Assembly: GCA_902476265.1 (NCBI GenBank)
Contig: CABSCP010000007.1
Span: 1-64,000 of the forward strand
DNA: 64,000 nt
Direction of reading: 5' to 3'
From: an uncultured Lachnospiraceae bacterium
Lineage (GTDB): Bacteria > Bacillota > Clostridia > Lachnospirales > Lachnospiraceae
Under the pieces are notes generated by a model. It did no database searches, had not been told where the DNA came from, and saw only the letters and a program-made list of their open reading frames with translations. Position numbers and translations under genes: made by a program. Below, in pieces: positions 1-7,589 of this stretch; the first letter of the stretch is position 1, and each line of letters opens with the position of its first letter.

Positions 1-65
1 TGGAGGAAGCAGAGAAGAGCATCGAGAAAGAAGGAACTATTTCTCATGATGCAATAAATTGGTAG
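1..65 (+). CDS. C-terminal end of an unidentified small protein (partial)
   Basis: Frame 3 reads 20 codons from the window edge to a TAG at 63-65. The peptide is charged and ends in SHDAINW. The composition (EEAEKSIEKEG followed by a short SHD motif) resembles the C-termini of small RelB/DinJ-type antitoxins, but too little is visible to name a family. It is followed by an intrinsic terminator at 108-137, which supports this being a genuine gene end rather than random sequence. It lies in the AT-rich mobile segment. Confidence 0.3.
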   Translation, partial: EEAEKSIEKEGTISHDAINW

Positions 66-107
66 GATAGTAGGTATAGATTATTAAAAATATATTTTCC
101 ACAATAC

Positions 108-137
108 AAAAAAGACTGGATTTTTCCAGTCTTTTTT
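108..137 (+). terminator. Intrinsic terminator
   Basis: A perfect 13-bp stem (AAAAAAGACTGGA at 108-120, its complement at 125-137) surrounds a four-T loop and ends in six T residues. Because the stem is flanked by A and T runs it could act in both directions. It ends the partial gene at the left edge and sits directly before tail cassette A. Confidence 0.8.
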
Positions 138-585
138 GGTATTAAATAGCGATTTAGGGACGGCGCGCCAGGATATAAGTTATATCTCAAAAAACCGTCT
201 GGTAAATGGCGCTGGCATACAGTGGGACGGCACCAATTTTTATGGTATAACCGAGGGCGGCGTAAAAAAAAAATTGGGTAATGAGCCGCTCACAATGACG
301 GTTACATTAAGCTGGGGTGGCAGCAATCCTACATCCAGAGATGGTATGAGTGCAAATGGCAGTTCCAGTCCAACTATTGATGTAACCAATTATAAAACTG
401 CCAAATTTGATGAAGTCAGCTTGAAAAACTGCTCCGTAAAGGCCAACAACAGTGCAATATCAACAGGTACAATAATTGATCTAACCAATGTAACTACGTT
501 GAGTTTATCTATGTCTGGTAGTGGATCTATGGGGTCCTATGGATCAGTAAGCGGGGATGCAAGAGTTACATTAACATTATCATAA
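136..585 (+). pseudogene. Phage tail-fibre-like 3' cassette A (no own start)
   Basis: An open frame of about 149 codons begins inside the preceding terminator, with only a TTG at 136 and no ribosome site, so it is probably a silent 3' part of a longer gene. The product is rich in Gly, Ser, Thr and Asn, with text such as KNRLVNGAGIQWDGTNFYG that is typical of phage tail-fibre or tail-tip C-terminal parts. The stop (583-585) lies three bases from the stop of the convergent cassette B. Its first codons (TTA AAT AGC GAT TTA) match those of cassette B in frame and in inverted orientation. I infer an inactive alternative tail end; the function is not proven by sequence alone. Confidence 0.5.
141..156 (+). 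repeat. Left copy of inverted 16-nt repeat at tail-cassette junction
   Basis: ATTAAATAGCGATTTA. The inverse complement occurs at 988-1003 with one mismatch, and both copies fall in the same reading frame of the two convergent tail-like frames (LNSDL and LSSDL). This is the arrangement expected of a site-specific inversion crossover site. Confidence 0.6.
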
Positions 586-588
586 TCA

Positions 589-1026
589 TCATAGTCCAAA
601 AGCAGTAAGGGTTATTTTGATACCGTAGTTGCTACCGGAACCGGAAGAATTATAAACTCCAATGGTCACAGTGTTTCCGCTTATAGTAAAGCTTTCCACA
701 ATTATTCGGTGGTAGCGGGAACTGTTTTGTTCTAGTAGCATCGCACTTATACCGTCAACCTGCGCCAAACTATCAAATTTAAAGGTCATTGTAACACTAC
801 CGTCAGCCGTGATATTTCCGGTGTCCACCACAACTGTTTGATATTTCGCGTTTGCCATAGTACTTATTTTTTTGATATTTGCCGCCATTACGGACGGTGT
901 CGCGTTATTGGCCGTAGCAACGCCCATCGCTGTGATGGCCGCCGCGATTGTACTACAGCCAGCTTGGAAATTTGACTTTGCGGCAGTTAAATCGCTACTT
1001 AATGCGGAAACGGGGCATGAATGCAT
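589..1026 (-). pseudogene. Phage tail-fibre-like 3' cassette B
   Basis: A 145-codon frame read leftward. The N-terminal half holds AKSNFQAGCSTIAAAITAMG and ATPSVMAANIKKI, a repeat type I recognise from many phage tail and tail-fibre proteins. The C-terminal half is beta-rich and Gly/Ser-rich like cassette A. The only ATG (1024-1026) lies inside the end of the neighbouring 76-codon gene, with no good ribosome site, so the upstream part of the tail gene is missing here. It converges on cassette A with a three-base gap between stops. It is either a silent inversion cassette or a truncated remnant. Confidence 0.5.
988..1003 (-). repeat. Right copy of inverted 16-nt repeat at tail-cassette junction
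   Basis: Read on the minus strand this is ATTAAGTAGCGATTTA, one base different from 141-156. It encodes LSSDL at the start of cassette B in the same frame as the left copy. The pair would bound an invertible segment of roughly 0.86 kb. Confidence 0.6.
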
Positions 1027-1229
1027 GGATTTGCAGGCGACGGTTTCTCTGGGAGCTTATTGAAAGCCGTCTCATAATTCGAAAATAAGCGTCCTTCAGG
1101 TAGCCGTATGGCTCCAGAATCACTAATGCGAACGATATATAAACCGTTTCGGCAGGATGTAATTATCCCTTGCCGAATCCGGACATTGCTTTCGATAAAA
1201 TAGCAGATTTCACCTTTCTTGTATTTCAT
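999..1229 (-). CDS. Hypothetical 76-aa protein, phage-associated type
   Basis: Starts MKYKKGEICYFIES and reads as a compact beta-rich domain with a GLYIVRISDSGAIRLPEGRLF core. Small proteins of this pattern (a KGD-YFIES start and a GGIR-RESRLF middle) are familiar from Clostridia prophages and islands, often near tail genes, but I cannot name a function. The 3' end overlaps the start region of cassette B by 28 bases in another frame. The ribosome site is weak (an AGGT-like stretch before the ATG). The last residues (PSPANPCIHAPFPH) look unlike the family and may come from the cassette junction. Confidence 0.55.
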   Translation of the reverse strand: MKYKKGEICYFIESNVRIRQGIITSCRNGLYIVRISDSGAIRLPEGRLFSNYETAFNKLPEKPSPANPCIHAPFPH

Positions 1230-1265
1230 TTTTTACCTCACATTTCGGTTAAAAATTAGTTGTTA

Positions 1266-1439
1266 TCAATACCAATCAGATCCGGTGACGGTTATTTTCA
1301 TGGAATTTGTTCCATCGTGTACAATTTCAAAAAAATGCTTCCGCTCGGCTGGATCGGCAGTAATACTGAGTGAATAACTCAAACAAGCTATAATTATTAA
1401 TGTGGCAGCAGCTCTGATGATGGCGGTCCCTTTTGTCAT
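1266..1439 (-). CDS. 57-aa truncated paralog of the neighbouring membrane protein
   Basis: An ATG at 1437-1439 is preceded on the minus strand by AGGAG with good spacing, and the frame ends at TGA (1266-1268). The product has an N-terminal membrane segment (about residues 7-28) and then HFFEIVHDGTNSMKITVTG. That tail closely matches SFFDIIRDGHNSMKITVTGN in the 261-aa protein just upstream (1515-2300), after which it stops. I read it as a duplicated and truncated copy, perhaps still made as a small membrane peptide. Confidence 0.6.
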   Translation of the reverse strand: MTKGTAIIRAAATLIIIACLSYSLSITADPAERKHFFEIVHDGTNSMKITVTGSDWY

Positions 1440-1514
1440 AGTATAATCTCCTATTTTGTTATACTTTGATTTTAAAGGATCGTAATAGCGCTGTATGCAG
1501 GTAAATAATGGGAA

Positions 1515-2300
1515 TTATGAAAAATGTTCAATGATTTTACGAACTTCGTTAAGGTCATTCCATTCCACACTATATAAATAGCGTCCTGTAGAAAAAGATA
1601 ATTTATATTTGTTACCTTTTTGGTAGTACTCAATCCCGTCTATAATATCAAATAATTCCCAACCATCATAAAATAGATCTCCAGCGTAATTTTCCCGGAA
1701 AGATCGTATTGTGATAGTTAAATCTTTGGTATATACACCAACAAAATCTGTATACGATCCATGGTCACGCTCAGATAATTGGTCAAGAGACACATAATCG
1801 GGGAGATATGTGGGGGTCATTAAGTTGGGATAATAGCCTTTAAGAACCCACCAGTTGTCATACTTGGTAATATAGGCATCACTGCCTTCGTTTCCGGTTA
1901 CAGTTATTTTCATGCTGTTATGACCATCACGAATAATATCAAAAAATGATTTCTCCCTATACGCTGTCGTATTGAGGCTAAGAGAATTTATTACAAAAAT
2001 GGATGCCAGAATAGATGCAGCGACTTTGAGGATTGTATATGTACTTGGAAACGGAAGGACTCTTTTTCCCTTTTTAGAATATACTATAGTATTTTCTGGA
2101 TTAAGGGTAGAAAATTTACCGAAGTTAAAACACTCGAATTCGGTATCATCATCAGGATCTAAAACTATCAGATCATCAGAAGTCAATGGATCTATAATAT
2201 CAAGCAGATTTAAAATAGCGAGTACTTGTTTTGCATCAAAATCATTTTCGGAAGAGCAAAATGTATACCAGTTCAGTTTTTGGTAAATATTACGGTACAT
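1515..2300 (-). CDS. Single-pass membrane protein, DUF4367-like extracellular domain
   Basis: 261 aa. Residues 1-85 are acidic and cytoplasmic, with many Asp residues (DPDDDTEFE). One membrane segment follows at about 88-108, then an outer domain containing NWWVLKGYYPNLMTPTYLPD. The PTYLPDY motif and the beta-rich remainder resemble DUF4367, which is found at the C-terminus of many Clostridia anti-sigma-factor-like proteins. No zinc anti-sigma motif is visible in the N-terminal part, so an anti-sigma role is only a guess. An AGAGGGA ribosome site precedes the ATG. It is AT-rich compared with pcrA onwards and belongs to the mobile segment. Confidence 0.55.
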   Translation of the reverse strand: MYRNIYQKLNWYTFCSSENDFDAKQVLAILNLLDIIDPLTSDDLIVLDPDDDTEFECFNFGKFSTLNPENTIVYSKKGKRVLPFPSTYTILKVAASILASIFVINSLSLNTTAYREKSFFDIIRDGHNSMKITVTGNEGSDAYITKYDNWWVLKGYYPNLMTPTYLPDYVSLDQLSERDHGSYTDFVGVYTKDLTITIRSFRENYAGDLFYDGWELFDIIDGIEYYQKGNKYKLSFSTGRYLYSVEWNDLNEVRKIIEHFS

Positions 2301-2320
2301 AATGATATTCCCTCTCTGAT

Positions 2321-2998
2321 TTAATATCCATTAAATTTTAAGACAAAAATACCATAATGTAAGCAGGTAATTTTTGGTATAATATGGTGTAGTAAAAAAT
2401 AAATATCAACCGTAAAGTCTCCCTGCCCGCCGGAAAAAGCCGCTGCGGTGGAGCCGAAATCGATGCTCTGGTCGATGGCCAGATCCGTTTTGGGATCCAT
2501 GCTGTTCTGTTTTAAGATATATTCAAATACCAGCTCCGGCATGCCGCCCGCGCGGCCGCCCAACACGTTTTTCCCTTTTAACATATCCCAGGTGAAATGG
2601 TCGATGGGCTGCCTGGAAACCAGGAAATTCCCGGCCCGCTGGGTGAGCTGTGCAAAATTCACCACATAATCGTTGGTTTCGCCCAGATAGGTATAGACGG
2701 TGGATTCGGAGCCCATGAAGCCGATGTCGGCTTCCCCGGACAAAACGGCGGTCATGGTTTTGTCGGCACCGAAGCCTGTGACGAGGGTCAAGTCGATCCC
2801 TTCTTCTTTAAAATATCCGTTTTCAATGGAAACATACATGGGCGCATAAAAAATGGAGTGCGCCACCTCATTTAAGGTTACTTTAACAGCGTCCTTGGCG
2901 CCGTCCTTTTCTTTGGTACCTGTTGATTTTCCGCAGGCAGCGAGACTGGTGACCAGAAGCGCTGCCAGCAGGGAAAGGATCAGGAGTTTCTTTTTCAT
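2321..2998 (-). pseudogene. Truncated NMT1/SsuA-type ABC substrate-binding lipoprotein
   Basis: The start at 2998 (GGAGGG upstream) gives MKKKLLILS, a signal peptide and the lipobox LAAC. Then comes the NMT1/ThiY fold typical of uptake of sulfonates, nitrate or thiamine precursors: NEVAHSIFYAPMYVSIENG, FKEEGIDLTLV, GEADIGFMG. The family reading continues to GGQGDFTV at about position 2405 and then changes to an unrelated AT-rich, low-complexity tail ending at 2321. The normal protein would be roughly 330 aa; only about 198 native residues remain. The break marks the edge of the inserted left segment. No permease or ATPase partner is visible. Confidence 0.75.
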
Positions 2999-3128
2999 AA
3001 AACCCTCCGGAAGCAAAGTTGGTATATCATATGCGTGTTTTTTTAGAATTGTGCTATCCATAAAAATCTGGTAAAATCGAAAGAGCAGCGAGACGATGGA
3101 AGAGAAAAACAGGACAGGAAGTGAAAAT

Positions 3129-5555
3129 ATGAGCATTTACGATACCTTGAATGAAAGACAGAGAGAAGCGGTATTTAAAACGAAAGGGCCGGTTTTGATC
3201 CTTGCGGGAGCAGGCAGCGGCAAGACCCGGGTGCTGACCCACCGGGTTTCCTACCTGATTGAACATGAGGGCGTGCAGCCCTGGCATATCCTGGCGATCA
3301 CCTTCACCAATAAGGCGGCGGGGGAGATGCGGGAGAGGGTGGACGATCTGATCGGACACGGTGCGGAACAGATCTGGGTGTCCACTTTCCATTCCACCTG
3401 TGTCAGGATTTTGAGAAGATACATAGACCGGCTGGGTTATGACACCAATTTCACCATTTATGACACGGATGACAGTAAAAATATCATCAAGGAAGTCTGC
3501 AAAAAACTGCAGGTGGATACCAAGCTTTATAAGGAAAGAAGCCTGATGGGGGCCATTTCCTCCGCAAAGGACGAACTGATTTCCCCCACGGAGTATGAAC
3601 TCAATTCCATGGGGGATTTCGGGAAGCGTAAGATCGCAGAGGTCTATAAAGAATACCAGAAGGCGCTGAAAAAGAACAATGCGCTGGATTTTGACGATCT
3701 CATCGTCAAGACCGTGGAACTTTTTAAATCCTGCCCCGATGTGCTGGAATCATATCAGGAACGTTTCCGGTATATCATGGTGGACGAGTACCAGGACACG
3801 AATACGGCCCAGTTTGAGCTGGTGCGTCTTTTGGCGGACAAGTACAGAAATCTCTGCGTGGTGGGCGATGATGACCAGTCCATTTACAAATTCAGGGGCG
3901 CCAATATCAACAATATCCTGGATTTTGAAAAGGTATATCCGGAAGCGGCGGTGATCAAGCTGGAACAGAATTACCGCTCCACCCAGACCATATTAGATGC
4001 GGCCAATCAGGTGATCCGCAACAATGTGGAGAGAAAGGAAAAGGCCCTCTGGACAGAGAAAGGGGAAGGCAGCAGGATCCATTTCAGGCAGTTTGACACC
4101 GCCTATGAAGAAGCGGAATTTATTGCGGATGAGGTGGCGAAAAAAAAGCGCCGGCATGAAGCAGAATTTAAGGACTGCGCGGTTTTGTACAGGACCAACG
4201 CCCAGGCCCGTCTGCTGGAGGAACGCTTTATCATGGAAGGGATTCCCTATGATGTGGTGGGCGGTGTGAATTTCTACGCCCGCAAAGAGATTAAGGATAT
4301 GCTGGCTTACTTAAAAACCATCGACAACGGTCAGGACGACCTGCAGGTCCGCAGGATCATCAATGTGCCAAAGAGAGGGATCGGGGCTGCCACCATCAGC
4401 CGGGTGCAGCAGTTTGCGGAAGAAAACGATCTGAGCTTTTATGACGCGCTCAGACAGGCGGATCAGATTCCGGGACTGGGCAGGAGCGCTTCAAAACTGG
4501 AACCTTTTGTGACACTGATCCAGTCCTTTCGGGCGAAACTGGAATATTATAATTTAGAGCAGCTGATGGACGATATCATTACCTCCACCGGATATGTGAA
4601 AGAACTGGAGGATTCCGATGATGAGGATGCGGAAGACCGCATCAATAACATCAACGAACTGGTGAGCAAAATCGTGGCTTTTGAAGCTTCCCATGAGGAT
4701 GCCACCCTGAGCGGTTTCCTGGAAGAGGTGGCCCTGGTTGCGGACATCGACGGCGTGGATTCCGACAACAATAAGGTACTTTTGATGACCCTTCATTCCG
4801 CCAAAGGACTGGAATTTCCCGTGGTGTATCTGGCAGGTATGGAGGACGGCATTTTCCCCAGCTATATGAGCATCACGGATGACGATCCCACGGCGATCGA
4901 AGAAGAACGGCGTTTGGCTTATGTGGGAATCACCCGGGCGAAGGAGGACCTGACGGTGACCTGCGCCAGACAGCGGATGATCCGGGGAGAAACACAGTAC
5001 AATCCGGTCAGCAGATTCGTGCGGGAAATCCCGGACCAGTTGATGGATAACCGGGTGCCGGGGGTAAAGAAATTCTCCTTTTCTCAGGAGGAAGAGGAGA
5101 ACTACAGCGGCTTTTCCGGGTTCTCCGGCTTCGGGGCGGGAAAGACATCCGGCAGCTTTGACAACAGCAGTTTTTCCGGCGGCAGCGCTGTTCATTCGGA
5201 GAATGGGGGGAAAACGGCAGGATGGGGATCCGGTTTTGGCCCTGTGGCAGGGGCGTATGCCGGCTACGGAAAACCCAAAGCGGTGCCGAAACCCAAACGT
5301 ACGGCGGCGGAAAATAAACCCTTTATCGCAAAAGGGATTGGCAGCTTAAATCAGGCTGCAGGAATCCGGAAAGGGGCTGTTAAGGCAGCTGCCCTGGAAT
5401 ACGGAGTGGGGGACCGGGTGCGCCATCTCAAATACGGCGACGGAACGGTAACCAATATCGTGGACGGACCCAGAGATTATCAGGTCACTGTAAACTTTGA
5501 CGGAGCAGGGCAGAAGATCATGTATGCGACTTTTGCAAAACTGAAAAAAATATAA
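3129..5555 (+). CDS. pcrA: ATP-dependent DNA helicase PcrA (UvrD family)
   Basis: 808 aa superfamily 1A 3'-5' helicase used in repair and in removing RecA or RNA polymerase from DNA. Visible motifs are Walker A GAGSGKT (27-33), TFTNKAAGEM (Ia), VDEYQDTN (Walker B), GDDDQSIYKFRGA, QNYRST, TLHSAKGLEF (V) and AYVGITRAK (VI). After a Gly/Ser-rich linker (about 650-740) the tail VGDRVRHLKYGDGTV forms the Tudor-like RNA-polymerase-binding domain typical of PcrA. I chose the ATG at 3129 because MSIYDTLNERQREAV matches the family start and AGGAAG precedes it; an in-frame ATG at 3096 lacks a ribosome site. Confidence 0.97.
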   Translation: MSIYDTLNERQREAVFKTKGPVLILAGAGSGKTRVLTHRVSYLIEHEGVQPWHILAITFTNKAAGEMRERVDDLIGHGAEQIWVSTFHSTCVRILRRYIDRLGYDTNFTIYDTDDSKNIIKEVCKKLQVDTKLYKERSLMGAISSAKDELISPTEYELNSMGDFGKRKIAEVYKEYQKALKKNNALDFDDLIVKTVELFKSCPDVLESYQERFRYIMVDEYQDTNTAQFELVRLLADKYRNLCVVGDDDQSIYKFRGANINNILDFEKVYPEAAVIKLEQNYRSTQTILDAANQVIRNNVERKEKALWTEKGEGSRIHFRQFDTAYEEAEFIADEVAKKKRRHEAEFKDCAVLYRTNAQARLLEERFIMEGIPYDVVGGVNFYARKEIKDMLAYLKTIDNGQDDLQVRRIINVPKRGIGAATISRVQQFAEENDLSFYDALRQADQIPGLGRSASKLEPFVTLIQSFRAKLEYYNLEQLMDDIITSTGYVKELEDSDDEDAEDRINNINELVSKIVAFEASHEDATLSGFLEEVALVADIDGVDSDNNKVLLMTLHSAKGLEFPVVYLAGMEDGIFPSYMSITDDDPTAIEEERRLAYVGITRAKEDLTVTCARQRMIRGETQYNPVSRFVREIPDQLMDNRVPGVKKFSFSQEEEENYSGFSGFSGFGAGKTSGSFDNSSFSGGSAVHSENGGKTAGWGSGFGPVAGAYAGYGKPKAVPKPKRTAAENKPFIAKGIGSLNQAAGIRKGAVKAAALEYGVGDRVRHLKYGDGTVTNIVDGPRDYQVTVNFDGAGQKIMYATFAKLKKI

Positions 5556-5692
5556 AATTCACTTTTTTTATAGTAAAATTGCCGTATCGGTGGTATGATA
5601 GGAATGACAGACAGGGTTTGTTTTGAGTGGGGAACCTGCTGCAATGAATGAAAGAAAATGCAGATGGAAGATAGAAAGGATGGGTGGATACC

Positions 5693-5971
5693 ATGGCAAG
5701 ACTGGACGAAATAATGGAAGCGATCAAAACGAGTGAACTCCTGAATAAGAAAGAGGAGAAGAAGAACAACTGCCTGATCTGGACACTGGCAATCATCGGC
5801 GCTGTAGTCGTAATCGCAGGCATCGCTTATGCGGTATACCGTTATCTGACCCCGGATTATCTGGAAGATTTTGACGACGATTTCGACGATGATTTTGAGG
5901 ATGATGATCTGGAAGAAGAGGAAGCGCCCGAAGCAGCCGATCCGGCTGCGCCCCAGGCAGATGAGGAATAA
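5693..5971 (+). CDS. Small single-pass membrane protein with acidic tail
   Basis: About 92 aa starting MARLDEIMEAIKTSELL; a GTG nine bases upstream (5684) is the alternative start. Residues 1-27 are charged, a membrane segment spans about 29-50 (IWTLAIIGAVVVIAGIAYAV), and the tail has repeated Asp/Glu blocks (DFDDDFDDDFEDDD). I recognise similar short proteins with this layout in Lachnospiraceae, but no function is assigned. It sits alone between pcrA and rlmD and is followed by a long-loop hairpin with a T run. Confidence 0.75.
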   Translation: MARLDEIMEAIKTSELLNKKEEKKNNCLIWTLAIIGAVVVIAGIAYAVYRYLTPDYLEDFDDDFDDDFEDDDLEEEEAPEAADPAAPQADEE

Positions 5972-6017
5972 AGCTGTTTGCCAGAAAAATCGGTAAACCG
6001 GTAAGAAGAAAAGCGGC

Positions 6018-6079
6018 GGGATGCCCTGACAATGGTGGGATGATGTGATATCCTGACAAAGCCGGGGCATCCCCTTTTT
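6018..6079 (+). terminator. Long-loop terminator-like hairpin before rlmD
   Basis: GGGATGCCC (6018-6026) pairs with GGGCATCCC (6065-6073), followed by TTTTT at 6075-6079. The 38-base loop is long, but the perfect 9-bp GC stem and T run fit a terminator for the small membrane protein gene. Confidence 0.55.
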
Positions 6080-6103
6080 GTGTGAGAGGAAGGAGAAAGA
6101 TTT

Positions 6104-7534
6104 GTGAAAAAAGGACAGCTCAGGACCGGAGAGGTCATACATTTGAAATTTCCCAATAAGGCAGTGGTGTGTCTGGACCCTATGGAAGACGGAGCAGAGG
6201 AGAAAGAGAAAAAGGAATACTGCACGGTTAAGGGAGCGCTTTTGGGACAGAAGATTTCCTTTGTGGTGACAAAGGTGCGCAAAGGACAGGGAGAAGGCCG
6301 CCTGAAAGAAATTCTGGAAAAATCCCCGCTGGAGACTTCGGCGGAAAAAGGGGAGTGCTGCCCCTATTTCGGCATCTGCGGCGGATGCAGTTATATTTCC
6401 ATGCCCTATGAGGAAAGTTTAAAAATCAAAGAAGGGCAGGTGAACGAACTGCTTGCCCCCGTTCTTTCAAAACAGGAATCGCTCTGTGTGATGGAACCCA
6501 TCAAACCCAGCCCGGTCTGCTTTGGGTATCGAAATAAGATGGAATTTTCTTTTGGCGACGAGGTGAAAGACGGTCCCCTGGCGCTGGGGATGCATAAAAA
6601 GGGCAGCTTTTACGATGTGGTGACTGTGGACGGCTGCAGGATTGCGGATGAGGATTACAGCCGGATCCTTTCAGAAACGCTGGCTTATTTCCGGGAAAAG
6701 AAGGCGCCTTTTTATCACCGTTACAGCCATGAAGGTTATCTGCGCCACTTATTGGTGCGCAGGGCCTCCGGCACGGGGGAAATTCTGATCGGGCTGGTGA
6801 CCACCACCCAAAACGAGTTTGACCTGGAATCCTGGAAAGAGAAGCTGCTGGAACTGCCTTTGAGGGGAACAATAGCAGGAATCCTCCATATCAAAAATGA
6901 TTCCGTGGCGGATGCCGTGAAGAACGAGGGAACAGAGATTTTATATGGACAGGATTACTTTTATGAGGAACTTCTGGGATTGAAATTCAGGGTTACCACA
7001 TTTTCTTTCTTCCAGACTAATACATATGGCGCCCAGGTGCTGTACCAGACCGCCCGGGAATATGTGGGCAGCCTGCTGAATGAAGCCGGACAGCCGGACA
7101 GCGTGGTGTTTGACTTATACAGCGGAACCGGCACCATTGCCCAGCTGATGGCGCCGGTGGCTAAAAAAGTGATCGGTGTGGAAATCGTGGAGGAAGCGGT
7201 GGAAGCCGCGAAGGAAAATGCGCGTTTAAACGAGCTTGATAACTGCGAATTCATTGCGGGCGATGTGCTCAGGGTCCTGGATGAGATTCCGGAAAAACCG
7301 GATTTCATCATTCTGGACCCGCCCCGGGACGGCATTCATCCCAAAGCCCTGCGCAAAATCATCGCATACGGCGTGGAAAGGCTTGTTTATATTTCCTGCA
7401 AGCCCACCAGTCTGGCCCGGGATCTGGAAGTGTTTATCGAAAGCGGGTATGAAGCGGTGAAATGCGTGCCGGTGGATCAGTTCCCATGGACGACAGGGAT
7501 AGAGACGGTAGTCCTGCTGACGCGGAGAAAATAA
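6104..7534 (+). CDS. rlmD: 23S rRNA (uracil-C5)-methyltransferase, RlmD/RumA family
   Basis: 476 aa SAM-dependent enzyme that methylates uracil in 23S rRNA, with an N-terminal TRAM domain. A 4Fe-4S cluster is indicated by C86, C92 and C95 (CCPYFGICGGC) plus a later Cys in VDGC. The SAM site is VFDLYSGTGTIAQL, the catalytic loop ILDPPRDGIHPKAL, and the catalytic Cys is in YISCKPTSLARDLEVF. The GTG start at 6104 follows AAGGAGA. Firmicutes often carry two or three paralogs with different uracil targets, so the exact target (U1939 or U747) cannot be read here. Confidence 0.93.
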   Translation: MKKGQLRTGEVIHLKFPNKAVVCLDPMEDGAEEKEKKEYCTVKGALLGQKISFVVTKVRKGQGEGRLKEILEKSPLETSAEKGECCPYFGICGGCSYISMPYEESLKIKEGQVNELLAPVLSKQESLCVMEPIKPSPVCFGYRNKMEFSFGDEVKDGPLALGMHKKGSFYDVVTVDGCRIADEDYSRILSETLAYFREKKAPFYHRYSHEGYLRHLLVRRASGTGEILIGLVTTTQNEFDLESWKEKLLELPLRGTIAGILHIKNDSVADAVKNEGTEILYGQDYFYEELLGLKFRVTTFSFFQTNTYGAQVLYQTAREYVGSLLNEAGQPDSVVFDLYSGTGTIAQLMAPVAKKVIGVEIVEEAVEAAKENARLNELDNCEFIAGDVLRVLDEIPEKPDFIILDPPRDGIHPKALRKIIAYGVERLVYISCKPTSLARDLEVFIESGYEAVKCVPVDQFPWTTGIETVVLLTRRK

Positions 7535-7556
7535 CGGTGGATTCCGTTATTCTCTC
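7530..7556 (+). terminator. Hairpin between convergent rlmD and GGDEF gene
   Basis: AATAACGG (7530-7537) pairs with CCGTTATT (7544-7551) around a 6-base loop, followed by a pyrimidine-rich stretch rather than a clean T run. It overlaps the end of rlmD. A weak terminator is likely. Confidence 0.45.
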
Positions 7557-7589
7557 TGCCGTTTAGAGATAGCCCTGTATTTGCCGCGT

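Noticed and set aside
136..1026. Diversity-generating retroelement variable region
   Set aside because: The paired tail-like ends suggested it, but there is no reverse transcriptase, template repeat or adenine-biased variable repeat in view. The inverted 16-nt repeat fits inversion better.
3096..3128. Upstream ATG extension of pcrA
   Set aside because: No ribosome site and no family similarity in the 11 extra residues.
4554..5195. 213-codon minus-strand frame inside pcrA
   Set aside because: Antisense shadow of a clear helicase gene; no family features or ribosome site.
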